The translations under genes and the position numbers were made by a program. A model generated the notes under the pieces. That model worked only from the letters and a program-made list of their open reading frames with translations, was not told where the DNA came from and ran no database searches. DNA of 64,000 nt. It comes from Plasmodium brasilianum (taxonomy: Eukaryota; Apicomplexa; Aconoidasida; Haemosporida; Plasmodiidae). The stretch is taken from the NCBI RefSeq assembly GCF_023973825.1, contig NC_090123.1:1657501-1721500 (forward strand). The letters run 5' to 3'. Below are positions 44,181-55,637 of the stretch, one piece after another (position 1 is the stretch's first letter; the number at the start of each line of letters is the position of its first letter).

Positions 44181-45473
44181 ATGTCCAAGATGAAGAAAAA
44201 TATGAACATTATTTTTTACCTTTTCTTTTTGATTATATTTTTCCAAGAAATTAATGTTTCATGTAACGGAAATGTGAAGAAGATTAAGTCTAGTTTGAAA
44301 AGTGGTACAACTAATAATGATTCACCTGTACAAGAAGACAAGCATAAATTGAAATCAGAGAATTCAAGTGCAGAAAATTCAATTGATTCTAGTGTACCTG
44401 AAAATATTGATGAAAATCAAGAAAAAAATTTTGTTTCTCCATTTACCAGAGATCGTAATAAGGCAATTAAAATAAAGGGTAGAAAACTTATGAGTAAGCC
44501 TGAACGCTCACTTAAAGGAAAAAGATTACGTGGTTCAGATGAAGAGAAAGAAGGATATTCCCTTAGCAAAAAGGAAGATGTAACCTCGTTAGGTATTCCA
44601 AGTGATCATATACATGTAGACCAAGAAATAGTGCATCCCCAGGGAGCCGAAGAAAATCCGTTGCAAGTTAATGGTATTATAGAAAAACAAAAGAAAGAAG
44701 AAGAAGGAGAAGAAGAAAGAGCAGAAAGCGAAGGAGTAGAAGAAAGAGCAGAAGGCGAAGAAGTAGAAGAAGATAAAGATGAAGAAAAAAAAAAAGGACT
44801 AAGAGGAGAACAACAAAAAGAAAAGATTAGATCAGGATTAGAGAAAGAAACGGTAAAGAGAGAACAAGAAGAAAAGGATAGGCTTCAAAGGGAGCTAGAA
44901 AAAGAGGGATTAGATAAAGAGAAAAAATCTCACCTTGAAGAAGAAGGAGTACCAACACATAAAAATGTGGATGAATCGTTAATAGTAAATCCCCCTTTAT
45001 TTGAACCATTTAATGGGGCTGAAGAGGACCATGAAGTAATTGAAAGCGACGAAGAACAAGAAGAGAGAAGCCAGAAAGAACATTTTGAATCAGAAGATAA
45101 GGGGATAGAAGAAGGAGAAGAGGAAGAAGGTGAAGAACTTGAAGAACATGATGAAATTGAAGAAGGGGAAAACGTATCAAAAGACGCATCAGAAAATAAT
45201 ATCTCAGAAAAAGAAAGTTCACATGAAAATGTAGAAGTAAAACACGACAAAAAGGAAGAAGAAAAACATAAAAAAAAACAATTTTTTAAAAATGATGATG
45301 AAGAACACATGGACAATTTATCTGATCATGAACATGTAAATGTCGATAATATTGTAAAGGATCCCGAAAGAGGGGTGAAAAATTTTATTAACTTACTTGA
45401 TGGTGATCTTGCCGTTATAAATATAATTAAAGGTCAAGCAGGAAATATATCTAAAACGGTTTTACATTTCTAA
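44181..45473 (+). CDS. MSP3-like merozoite surface protein, member 10
   Basis: 430 residues. The first ATG (44181) is followed by others at +3 and +7 codons; signal peptide 1-28 (IIFYLFFLIIFFQEINVSC). The NLRNG box is changed to SLKSG (38-42). The middle has basic patches (KIKGRKLMSKPERSLKGKR) followed by long Glu-rich tracts (GEEERAESEGVEERAEGEE; KEKIRSGLEKETVKREQEE) that look like charged helix. The C-terminus is recognisable but diverged (VNVDNIVKDPERGVKNFINL, NIIKGQAGNISKTVL). Single exon, intact frame. Confidence 0.85.
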   Translation: MSKMKKNMNIIFYLFFLIIFFQEINVSCNGNVKKIKSSLKSGTTNNDSPVQEDKHKLKSENSSAENSIDSSVPENIDENQEKNFVSPFTRDRNKAIKIKGRKLMSKPERSLKGKRLRGSDEEKEGYSLSKKEDVTSLGIPSDHIHVDQEIVHPQGAEENPLQVNGIIEKQKKEEEGEEERAESEGVEERAEGEEVEEDKDEEKKKGLRGEQQKEKIRSGLEKETVKREQEEKDRLQRELEKEGLDKEKKSHLEEEGVPTHKNVDESLIVNPPLFEPFNGAEEDHEVIESDEEQEERSQKEHFESEDKGIEEGEEEEGEELEEHDEIEEGENVSKDASENNISEKESSHENVEVKHDKKEEEKHKKKQFFKNDDEEHMDNLSDHEHVNVDNIVKDPERGVKNFINLLDGDLAVINIIKGQAGNISKTVLHF

Positions 45474-45622
45474 ATATTAAATAATAAATATAATTTTTAT
45501 TATATATCTATTGATATATTTCTCTTGTCTCTCGTGTTACTTTTTGAAATGTGGAATAAATTAAAACAGTGTTGATATTCCAATAATTTAGGTGTATAAA
45601 TAAAATAATAAAATAAAATAGA

Positions 45623-45681
<59 letters not shown>

Positions 45682-46431
45682 ATAATAATAATAATAATAA
45701 TAACAAAGATTACTAAGAGTATATCATTTGAAATAATACTCACATAAATATACCCTTAAGTTGAAAATTTAATAAAATATGAGAGCTGTTTAATTTTTTG
45801 TTTTTTTAATTTATCCCTTACCTAAGTTTCAAAAAGGTAACGTAGTTGACGAAAATAGTATGACAATAAATATGTGCAGTTATATTTTAATTGAGCATAT
45901 TTGTTTCTTCTATTTTTCATTTTTCAAGTTTTTTTACATATATATTTTTGAGGTGTCTTAGATATGTTTATGAAACATTTTTTTTTTTTCCCCTTTTTTG
46001 GGTGAATTGTAATGGAACTCAGAAAATGAAACTATGAAAAAAGTGTTAAAGTAATCAGTAAATAAATACTTAGTGACTTGCTGATAAGCTGAAATATATT
46101 CTCTTCCTTTCTAGCTAAAAATTTTGAATAATAATTACCTTTTTTTTACCCTTTAATGAAATATATAATACTTAATTACACGTTAGTATTTGGAGTGCCC
46201 TGAACAAAATTTCTAGTAAAAATGATGAGAGCAACATAAAAAAAATACATTTCTTTTTCTGCGCAAAATATTTGCTGAACGTTTAACATATGTGTGAAAA
46301 CATGTATTTAGTTATCTATTTCTCGCCTTCTTTAAATGAAATTGTGTAGTTCACAAGTGTTTGTAACTGTTAATCTTTTGCAACTCTGGGAATTGTAAAA
46401 GTTTCAGTAGATGTATTACAGATATGGAAAA

Positions 46432-46466
<35 letters not shown>

Positions 46467-47631
46467 AGGTACCTATCTTTTTATCCATGATATTATAATT
46501 AGAATCTTAATAAAAATACTTTCCTTGTGTAATATAAATAAAATGAGGGGAAAAAAAGAAATTACAACTGTTCCTTTTAAGAGCATTTTGAATTTGCACA
46601 CAAGGATAATAATTCTTCGAATCTCCATGGTTCCAAATCCATGAGTAAATAATATGAAAAAGCTTTCTCAAATTTCATTTATTTTTGAATAATACACATG
46701 TTAAGTGAAAATAGAAGAATGCCTTTTTCTTTCATTCTTTCTTCAAATATATATTTATTTGTATATATTTTTATTTGTTTGGATATTTATTTATTTGTTC
46801 ATTTGTTTTTTTATTTTTTATTTTTTACCTTTTCATTTTTATTAAATATTTCTCTACAGTGTTACATGAAGCAGGACGTTTTAAAAATCTACAAACATTT
46901 TTGGGTGTGTACGTTGCTATATATTTTCCATTAATGTAAAATTGAAGTGAAAAAAAAAAATTTAAGAAATTTCGAATAATTAAATAGTGTAATTATTTAT
47001 TCTAACTAATAATGAAATAATTAAATATTAAAATTTTTTTTTTTTTTCATTTTTTCTTATTATTTTTTTTCCTTTTTGTTTAAGGTTTGGTAAGAGCAGC
47101 GTAAAAATGAGTTCTGTAGTGAAAATGGAAAAACCATTTTCCTTCTTATAAAAAGTAAGAATGTTTTTTTAAAAAAAAAAAGGAGTTACATTATTTTCCA
47201 AAAGAACGATTCTTTCATTGGTTGGGATTATGTATTATATGTGAATAAAACTATTTTTTTAATTTTACAAAAATATTCTTCTCTTAGATTTTTTAGAAAT
47301 ATCAAAAATAAATTTCGTATATTTTTTTCTTTAAATAGTGTGAAAAGGACTTTACTAATTAATTCAATTTTTTATAAGTCAAATATTATGAAATTTCGGA
47401 AAGGTAAAAAATTTAAGCAGCGTTGAACCTAGCATAATAAAAGATAAGTAAACGTATATATATGTGCATGTCGTAAAAGTTCTCTCATTTCCCTCCTTGA
47501 TCTTTCCTAAAATTGAATTTTATCTTCGTATTTGGAATATATATATATATTCATATTTGTGAACTTAATTTATGAATTTTTTTTTTTTTTTGATGTTGTT
47601 TAAAATTGCTTTAATTTTTTAAGAGTCAAAA
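45474..47631. other. Intergenic between MSP3-like members 10 and 11
   Basis: Contains the A57 homopolymer (45623-45679) with a following (TAA)8, poly(A) at 46434-46463, a TGCACACA element at 46595-46602 and several open stretches on the plus strand (46411-46644, 46698-46934, 47094-47426) that might be exons of an unrecognised small gene; see findings. Confidence 0.45.
45623..45707. repeat. A57 homopolymer followed by (TAA)n
   Basis: Fifty-seven consecutive A residues then about eight TAA units, 150 bp after the stop codon of member 10. It is the longest homopolymer in the window; its exact length should be treated as uncertain for technical reasons. Confidence 0.9.
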
Positions 47632-48860
47632 ATGCAAAAAATTTGGGGTGTTGTCTTTTATTTTATTTTTTTAAATAAATATATATATACAAAAAATGGT
47701 AATTTGAGAAGTAATAATGACGGAAAAAATACGCCAGAAAAAAAAAAAAAAAAAATTTGAAAAATAGTTGGATTCCTTATTACTATCCTCAGTGGAATCA
47801 AAACAAAGTCCCTGATAATTTATATGACGTTCCTGAGAACAAGGGAAATAAAAATACAACAAAATACAAAGAAAAAATAAGTGGTGTTACGGAAAAAAAG
47901 AAAAAATTAGATGAATTAAGAGACGTGAATGAAGATGAAGCACCATACAAATTACTAAGTGTAGGAGAAAATAGTTCAGCATCTGTTAATGAAAGAGTAA
48001 ATGAATCATTAACTCCTGGATATAATAATGATACATCAGAAAATACATCACAAGAATTTATTGTAATAGATCCTAATGTTGAAACATTTGATGATGTAGC
48101 AGTAAACGAAATAGCAACTCCTGAATCTGATAAGGCACCATCGGAATATAAATCAGAAGAACCGAATGTAGTAATTCATAACAACGAAACAATTGAGAGA
48201 GACAAAAACGAAGCATCTCATGATAAAGAAGTAATTGAATCATCAACTTTTGAAAATGATGAGGAAACATCAGAAAATATATCAAAAGAATCTAATGTAA
48301 TATGTTCTGATAGTCAAACAGTAGAGAGAAATGAAAAAAATTCTGATGGTGGAAATGTAACATATAATACTATAAGGAAGCAAGAAATTGCATCCGAATT
48401 TGAGGAAAATGAAATAGACCAGGCAGAACAAAGTAGTGATGTGGTTGTAACATATGATAATAAAAGCGAAGATTCCAGCGTAGCACTAGATGCTCAAGTA
48501 GAATCCGTTTTTGATAAAAAGACACATGTAAATAAGGAAGAGACAGAAGAACAGGAAAGTAAAACAGATATACAAAAAATCAATAGAGTTGAAGAACGAA
48601 ATGAACCACCATATCCTGGAGAGAACACACATAAAGAAAATGTAGTAGAACAGCGGAAAGAGGACTCCGAGTCAAGAAGAGAAAAACAAGTTCAAGTAGT
48701 ACTTGAACCTCGACTGGATAATGATAAAACACAAGAACAACCCAAAGAAAGAACTCATAATTCCGTAGAAAAGATGGTGCAAAGGAATGGGGAAAACGGT
48801 GTTGAAGAAGAGGAAGAAGAAGACGAAGAAGAAGACGAAGAAGAAGAGGAAGAAGAAGAC

Positions 48861-48892
<32 letters not shown>

Positions 48893-49145
48893 AGACGAAG
48901 AAGAGGAAGAGGACGAAGAAGAGGAAGAAGATGATGAGGAAAATCATGACAGTGTAATATATAATAAAAAAGACAGTAACACATATTTTCCGCCTAATGA
49001 CAAACACGATAATATGAATATAATGCAAACAATAACTAAGATTCTACTAAGGAATTTATTAAATTCATTAAGTCATGATTATGCACTTAATGACCCCCTG
49101 ATGGGATTAGAAATGGGTCTTGTTAACCCCTTTTACCTTTTTTAA
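47632..49145 (+). pseudogene. MSP3-like member 11, frameshifted at an A18 tract
   Basis: ATG 47632 opens a good signal peptide (MQKIWGVVFYFIFLNKYIYT) and NLRS box (24-27), but at the A18 run (47738-47755) the frame runs into TGA at 47758-47760. The remaining ~462 codons (47757-49145) are open in another frame, one extra A or two fewer A would join them. The long part has NETSENxSxE-like imperfect repeats (ESTFENDEETSENISKE), a very long Glu/Asp run (48805-48945) and a diverged C-terminus (IMQTITKILLRNLLNSL). It may be a true frameshift, an assembly error in the homopolymer, or a gene read through by slippage; the intact body argues that inactivation, if real, is recent. Confidence 0.75.
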
Positions 49146-49231
49146 AAAGAAAAATAACACCTGCAGTATTTGTTTATTGAAGTTATTTGTATATGCCATT
49201 GCTCGTTCATATTCGCAATGCATGTATATGC

Positions 49232-49269
<38 letters not shown>

Positions 49270-51278
49270 TTATAATAATTTTTTTCAATTATTTCTGCCG
49301 TAATACACTGTATTTGGCAAGAATATTTGAGATGGAAAGCAATAAAAAAAAAATAATCATAAAATAAATAAAAAACAGTAAAATAAAAACAACAGCTTCT
49401 TTTATATTATGTAAAATATCATATGTGTCAATTTTAAAAAAACAAATTTTTTTTTAATAAAAAAAGACTAATTCACTTATAATTAAATAATTAAAAAAAC
49501 AGTTACATATAAAATGGAAAATGTTTATTTTATTATGTAAAACCTTACTTTGCGTGAGCTATTTATAACAAAATAAAAAAAAAAAAAAAAAAATATATAT
49601 ATATAATATATATATATAATATATATATATTATGTACCTTAAATTGAAAGTTTAACACATTAAAATTGAAATAGTAATAAACAAATGAATGAATAAAGCT
49701 GATATGGTGAAAAGCGTGGGTATTCTAAGACAGCATTACGTGACACCATGCAACCATTTTTGCATTCCATGATTAAATGAAGTTGATTTATATAATATGC
49801 TACTTATCATTTTATAAGTGGTCGTTGCAGGTATTTTAAAATATAATAATTAAAATAAATGGTGACAAACAATTCAAGGAAGCACTTAAATTATTCTAAT
49901 AATATTGTTTGTATTTAAAAGAACAGCATTCTATTTCTGTGAGTTTAGGCTTGAGAAAATAAAATTATCGTAATATAGTTGTAATTTAAAATTTACATTA
50001 ACCCTATTTCATGATGTATATTTTGTACATATAAATACACATTACTTCAATTTGTTATTGCTACTATGAATGGTTCAAAATAAAAAACATCGTGATGTAT
50101 AATTATACTTGTTGAACATAATGAAGTTATAATGTATTAATAATCATTTTATTATATTTGTTTAATTATTTTCTGTAGGAGCATTTTAAGAACATTTTGG
50201 GGTTTCAATTTTAGTAATAAAATGATAAGAAATGTTGGTTATTGACTTGCATCAAAATTTTATTCATAAAATGAACATTCTTATTAGAAAGACATTTAGC
50301 ACTATTTTTTCAGCCTCCTCCAACATAATAAATGTAAAAAACATTCATCATTGTTTATATCTGTCTTTGTTTTTACTATGCGTATAAACGCATATACATA
50401 TGATACAAACGATGTATATGATCACTAGGTGTTCCTTTTAGTTCGTTGCATATTGCAATAAAAAAAAAAAAGGAGAAAGAGAATGTGAAAGGGAAAGAGA
50501 AAGATAAAGGGAAGGAGAAAGATAAAGGGAAGGAGAAAGATAAAGGGAAGGAGAAAGATAAAGGGAAGGAGAAAGATAAAGGGAAGGAGAAAGATAAAGG
50601 GAAGGAGAAAGATAAAAGGAAAGTGAAAGATAAAGGGAAAGAGAGAAAAAAAGAGAAACATTAAATCCCTTTTTATGAACAACTTTTTTTTATATTCTCT
50701 TTAAATGTCACAGTATATAAATTACTTATTCTTATTACCGTTATATCATATTTTCATTTCAAATTGTAATAAATAAGTTTGCTTGTTGTAACTCAACTAT
50801 ATATTCTAAGTATCGGAGTCAATTTGTTACTTCTGAAATGTCAAAGTATTCATTTTTGTTTTCTTCGAATAAAATTAGTGTATCAATTACTTTATTATTT
50901 TTTTTTTTTTTTACTGATCACTAATTATTCGTTAATAATTTGTTTTTTTCATACTTGCGTATGATATTTGTTTTTCCCCTATACATGAGCGTAATTTATT
51001 TTAATCTCATTCGAATGCATTATTTGCTTACCTTTATTTAATTTTTTTTTTTAATTTATCTTTTTTTTACCTTTTTATACTTTTTCTGCTTTCTTAGTAT
51101 GGGTTCTTACAAGTACTGTAAATAATAAAACAAAATAAAATTATGGAAACACCCCAGTGAAGTAAATTATGAACAGAAATTTTATATTTTACAATCATGA
51201 GGAAAATTAAAATTTGGGGTGTTGAATATAGGGAAATAAACAAATATTATATATATATATTTTAAGGAAAAAAAAAAA
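49146..51278. other. Intergenic at the right boundary of the MSP3-like array
   Basis: (TA)n at 49234-49272 and 49600-49630, an 18-bp minisatellite at 50481-50650, otherwise unremarkable A/T-rich DNA. The conserved flank begins with the gene at 51279. Confidence 0.5.
50481..50650 (+). repeat. 18-bp minisatellite encoding (KGKEKD)n
   Basis: About eight units of AAAGATAAAGGGAAGGAG, open in one frame from 50422 to TAA 50662-50664 as Lys/Glu/Gly/Asp repeats, but with no ATG in that frame. It resembles the charged repeats of exported Plasmodium proteins, yet no signal or PEXEL exon could be attached to it. Confidence 0.85.
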
Positions 51279-52524
51279 ATGCTATCACGAATCTTATTAT
51301 GGAATAGAAATTCTTGCTCATTGTCTTTTATACCCATGAGGGCTCCAACAAAAAAAAAGAGCATACAAGAGAAAAAGAAAAAAGAAGCGTAATATTATAT
51401 ATATACATGTATACATATATATATATATATAGTTCTTTAGCAAAATGTTAACAAATGTGTATAAATATACACATGGTTGTATGTAAAACTAGAAGATATA
51501 TTTTCACCAGTTTAACAAGTCTTAATGAGGTAAATTTATATGTATGGAACCTTATTTTCTTTTTTTTTTTTTAAGTAATGAAAATCAAGAAAACTTAAGT
51601 GAAACACGGTACTTGCCTTATATCCCACCCGCATATGTTGTTGATACGGTATCTTTTTTTAAAGACAAAAGTAAAGTTGATAATTTATTGTCCCTAATTT
51701 TCAGTCCAAAAAATTCAACGGATACTTATGAAGATAGAAAAGAATATCAGAAGAAGTTTGAAATGTATCAAATTTTGAAGGAAGTAAGATGAAAAAATTC
51801 TATACTGTTTTTATGAATACAAATTTTTTTTTTACCCTAAGAGAATACATTATTTTGTATACCTTTATATATATACCTACGTACAGATGAATGCATATAT
51901 ATGAAGTATATACTAGTATATATATATATATATCTTTACGTGTAATATGTACAATTTTGCACTTGGGCATATGCACATTAATGTGCAAAATGTTAAAAAT
52001 AATTATTTATGTGTGAAGAAATATAATAAAGAGACGTGAATGTTACTTAATGATGTATATATATGCGTACGTATTTAACAGCATACACATGTTTATATGC
52101 TCTTGTATATGAACTTACTCTTTTTTGATAAGATTGCAGTTAAGACAAATTTTGCTAAAAATTAAAAAATTGTTTTCAGAGAGAAGAAAAAAAATATGAA
52201 AAGCACTTAGAAAAAATGAAAGAAAAAGTTTATAAATCAATTGAGAATTTACCAGAGGAGTTATATGATGAGAGTATTAAAAAAGGAGACTTATTTGATC
52301 ATAAGGAAATTCAATTTGGCTTGAAATATGAAAATGAATTATTGAAACATTTGAATATTTACAAAAAGAAGTTACTGCATGTTTACAAAATTTTACTTTA
52401 CTTACGATACCCATTTTATTTAATAAAAAAAAAGAACCCCATGTTATTTTATATAAGTGAAAGTAAAGCCGTGAGCAGGCAAAAACAAATTAATGCACAA
52501 AAGAAAAAATTGAAGAAAAAATAA
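51279..52524 (+). CDS. Probable mitochondrial ribosomal protein, mL40-like (three exons)
   Basis: Exons 51279-51388 (donor GTAATA), 51576-51783 (acceptor TTTAAG, donor GTAAGA) and 52180-52524 (acceptor TTTTCAG); 663 nt in frame, 220 residues. The N-terminus MLSRILLWNRNSCSLSF is a typical mitochondrial presequence, followed by the basic PTKKKSIQEKKKKEA. The region YEDRKEYQKKFEMYQILKE, REEKKYEKHLEKMKEKVY and IENLPEELYDESIKKGDLFD has the spacing of the mL40 (MRPL40/MRPL28) core, where a W/F..Y...E helix is followed by a LP.EL..EAIK.D.LF segment (my recollection of the family). It would be part of the mitochondrial large subunit. Gene structure is secure; the family call is moderate. Confidence 0.75.
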
Positions 52525-52880
52525 TTCTTTTTAGTTGTGTTGCAAAGTGAACATTTGCACATATATATATATATATTAATGTACATATATATATGTATGC
52601 AGACATGCACATATAATAATATCAACAGTCTAAAGGAAAAGGGTAATAAAAATTGGACGGTAACTTTAACATAAGGATATTGCATTTCACATGGAACTAT
52701 ACGAATATATATATATATATGTATATTTTTACATATAAGATTACATCAAAATTAAAAAAAAACAAACCCATTAAAATGTTACGGCATAAAAGTATAAAGT
52801 AGATGTGGTTTAATTACACAAAGGAGTTTGTAAATAAAAAAAAAAATCAAACAAACAAATGAACAATTAAATTGGAAATT
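52525..52880. other. Short convergent intergenic region
   Basis: 3' ends of the mL40-like (+) and TXNDC9-like (-) genes. It holds TA/TATG tracts (52560-52600, 52705-52725) and no coding signal. Confidence 0.5.
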
Positions 52881-54327
52881 TTAAACGTCTTCATCACTTT
52901 CGTTGTACTCCTTCCAAAATTAAAAAAAAATATATATATACAAAATCATTGTAAGAAATACACTATACTTTTTGCGCATGGAAATATTAATTCATTTTTT
53001 TTTTTTTTTTTTATGACTTTTAAATTAATACATAACTTTTGTAAAAATGATCATTTTGAAGTGTCATTTTTTTAATTTAATTTTTTTTTTTTTTTTACCA
53101 TATTGTTAATAAGTTTCTTTTTAAATAAAAATCCTTCTAAGTCCTTTGTTTTAAAGTTATCTTTGTCTATTAATTGAAATTTAATATACACAAAGATATA
53201 TAAGCATACATAAGGGTATATCTGTAAAAGTACACATGTATTAATGTGTAAATATGGATATATGTAAATACAGAATTAATATTCATTTTCTTTTTTTCGA
53301 AGCACTTCCAAAGTCTTCAAAACCAATGCAGGTTTTAATGAGAACCCCTTCGATAAATAAACACAAGCTGGGAAGAATCTTAATATTTAACTTGTTCATA
53401 AAGAATTGGCAGTTATTAGCTTCTACTCTGACAAAAAAAAAAAAAAGGGGGCGAAATAAATTAAAATAAAAGGAGGGTGTTACACAAATAATTTAGTTCT
53501 TTCTAATTTTTATTTGTCCATTTTTCTACTTTTTATTATTATATATACTTAATAAATTTAGTCGCTAAATGTATGTTGGCTAGTTTAATTAAATGGGTAT
53601 GTAAAATATTGCAGCGCTTGAAACTGCTGTCATAAAAATGACAAACCTGGTAAGGCGTAAAACAAATAAAAAATAAAATGAAAATTTGAAGAAATTCATA
53701 ATATGATTTAAAAAAAAAAAGTATTTACCACATTGTAATTTTTAAGAACGGTTGGTATAAACTCTTTTTCACTTATTTCGATATAAACACCATCTTTTTT
53801 TAATTCCTGTTTTTTCTATTCACAAAAAAAAGAACAAATAAGGAAAATATAATAAGAATATTAAATGTGAATGTACTGTAGTATGCGGCATACTTTTCAT
53901 TTTGTCTATAATTTTGTTTATATATTCTGACAATTTTGATCATTTTTTCTTCATTTTACCTTAAGTTGTGTTAATCTTTTTTCCCTCCATTTCCTTATTT
54001 CCTCCTCATCACTATTTTCATTTGCTACAAAAGTTTACATTGAAAATCTTTGCTTTTTCACTTTGTGGTCAAGTTTATTTTCACACCGCATACTTCCGCA
54101 TGTACCCGTATGTACATTTACGAAAATATATACATGTATATACATAAATGTTTACATGTACATGAGAGATACTCTCAAGTTGTTTCAATTTTTTTTTGCA
54201 TACTTAAAGATGAACTCTTTACGTCCTTCTGTTCATCCATCCATTGTCCATGGAGTCCATTATCTACATGCTGTCTTTTCTCTTCAACGAATTTACGTTC
54301 GTTTGCAAGGTTTTCTTTAGCTTTTTC
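52881..54327 (-). CDS. Phosducin-like thioredoxin-fold protein, TXNDC9/PLP3 type (first exon not found)
   Basis: Minus-strand exons 54327-54204, 54024-53960, 53815-53729, 53646-53549, 53427-53306, 53166-53099 and 52910-52881: 594 nt, 198 codons with stop, every junction in phase. Order of recognisable blocks: acidic/basic helical N-part (DEEEIRKWREKRLTQLKK), GVYIEISEKEFIPTVLKNYN, then the thioredoxin-like core VVCHFYDSSFKRCNIL, KFIKVEANNCQFFMNKLNIK, ILPSLCLFIEGVLIKTCIGF and EDFGNKDNFKTKDLEGFL, with an acidic tail EYNESDEDV. The CXXC redox pair of true thioredoxins is replaced (one Cys after FKR), as in this family. Known relatives are cofactors of the CCT chaperonin for tubulin/actin folding. 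The initiating exon lies somewhere above 54327 and was not resolved. Confidence 0.88.
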
Positions 54328-54819
54328 CTGTAATATTTAAAGGAAGAAAGAAGGTAAATAGTTTATAAGGAATTTCCTCGACTAAATTGTTTCTATACTT
54401 TTTTTTTCTTTAGTTGTTATTGCATGTTATTATATATATACACATATAAGTGTACGTGCATGTTTTATGTGTGTATATATATTCATAGTTATGTATGACT
54501 AATGTGAGGGTTGCACATATATCCGTTAATTTATTTTTTGGAATCATCTTTTAATTTTATTTAATTAAATTATTTTATTTAATAAAAATAATTCTAATCT
54601 ATGTTTTCTCTTCAAGGTTTATTTCTTTTGTTGAAAATGACAAAAATTATATACTTAAAAAAAAAAGTAATAACATTAAAATATCTTGATATTGTTAAAT
54701 TATGTATTTGTTACTAAATAAAGTCATTAAACTAAAAAATGGGGTATACGTTGTTAAATGAAGAAAAAAGTAATAAGGCACATACTTAAGGATGTATGTA
54801 CGAACATACGTATGTATTG

Positions 54820-54851
<32 letters not shown>

Positions 54852-55637
54852 ATATACTCATATAAAAGTATATGTTCATGTATATACAATATATGCACAT
54901 ATAAAATAATATAAGAGCTAAGTAACAGATGTGGTATAATAAATGTTTGATATGAAAAATGAAGCAAAAATAAATATATAAATTCAAATTCTATGAAATT
55001 AAATTAAAATAAAAAAATTAATTGGAAGAAAGTCTACATAAGTTCACTAAATAATTATATGATATTCATTATGTAATAAATTCTACAATAATAAAAAAAC
55101 ATATGATTAACTTGGATTAATGTAAATTATATATATAGTATGCAATAATAAGGATACGTATTATAATGGAAAATAATTTCACGATTTCACAATTTTCTGA
55201 ATTTTATATTTAAACTAATGCTTATTGTAACTGTAAGTGTATTTATTTTTTATGATAAATAAAATAATTAGCACGCGAATTTTCATTTTGTGACATTAAA
55301 TAACTGTAATATATTATTTTTTCATTTGCTTGAATAAATTATATTCCCTTTAAAAAATTGTGTGATTTGGTGGACCAAATATATATACATGCGCATGTAT
55401 ATATATATATATATATGTATTTTATTTATTTTTTTTTATTATTATTAACATATGGTATTCCAAGGAAATTTTAAGTGTCCCAATTTTTCTTTTCTTTTTT
55501 TTTTTAAAGAATATTAAAAGCCAACTTTTTTTAAAAAAAAAAAAAAGGTAACCACATTTAGAATTTAAAAAAACAAATCAATTATACGAATTTCTTAATT
55601 TGACAAATTATGTTATTACTTATGTCCTTATCTTTTG
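54328..55637. other. Intergenic; upstream of the TXNDC9-like gene
   Basis: Should contain the short first exon of the TXNDC9-like gene (one candidate ATG at about 54558 on the minus strand, weak donor) and the 3' UTR of the transporter gene. TA/TATG tracts at 54815-54850 and 55379-55420. Confidence 0.4.

Noticed and set aside
54050..54340. Overlapping plus-strand ORFs of 85-96 codons (Cys/Ser/Phe-rich)
   Set aside because: They are antisense to well supported exons of the TXNDC9-like gene at 53960-54024 and 54204-54327.
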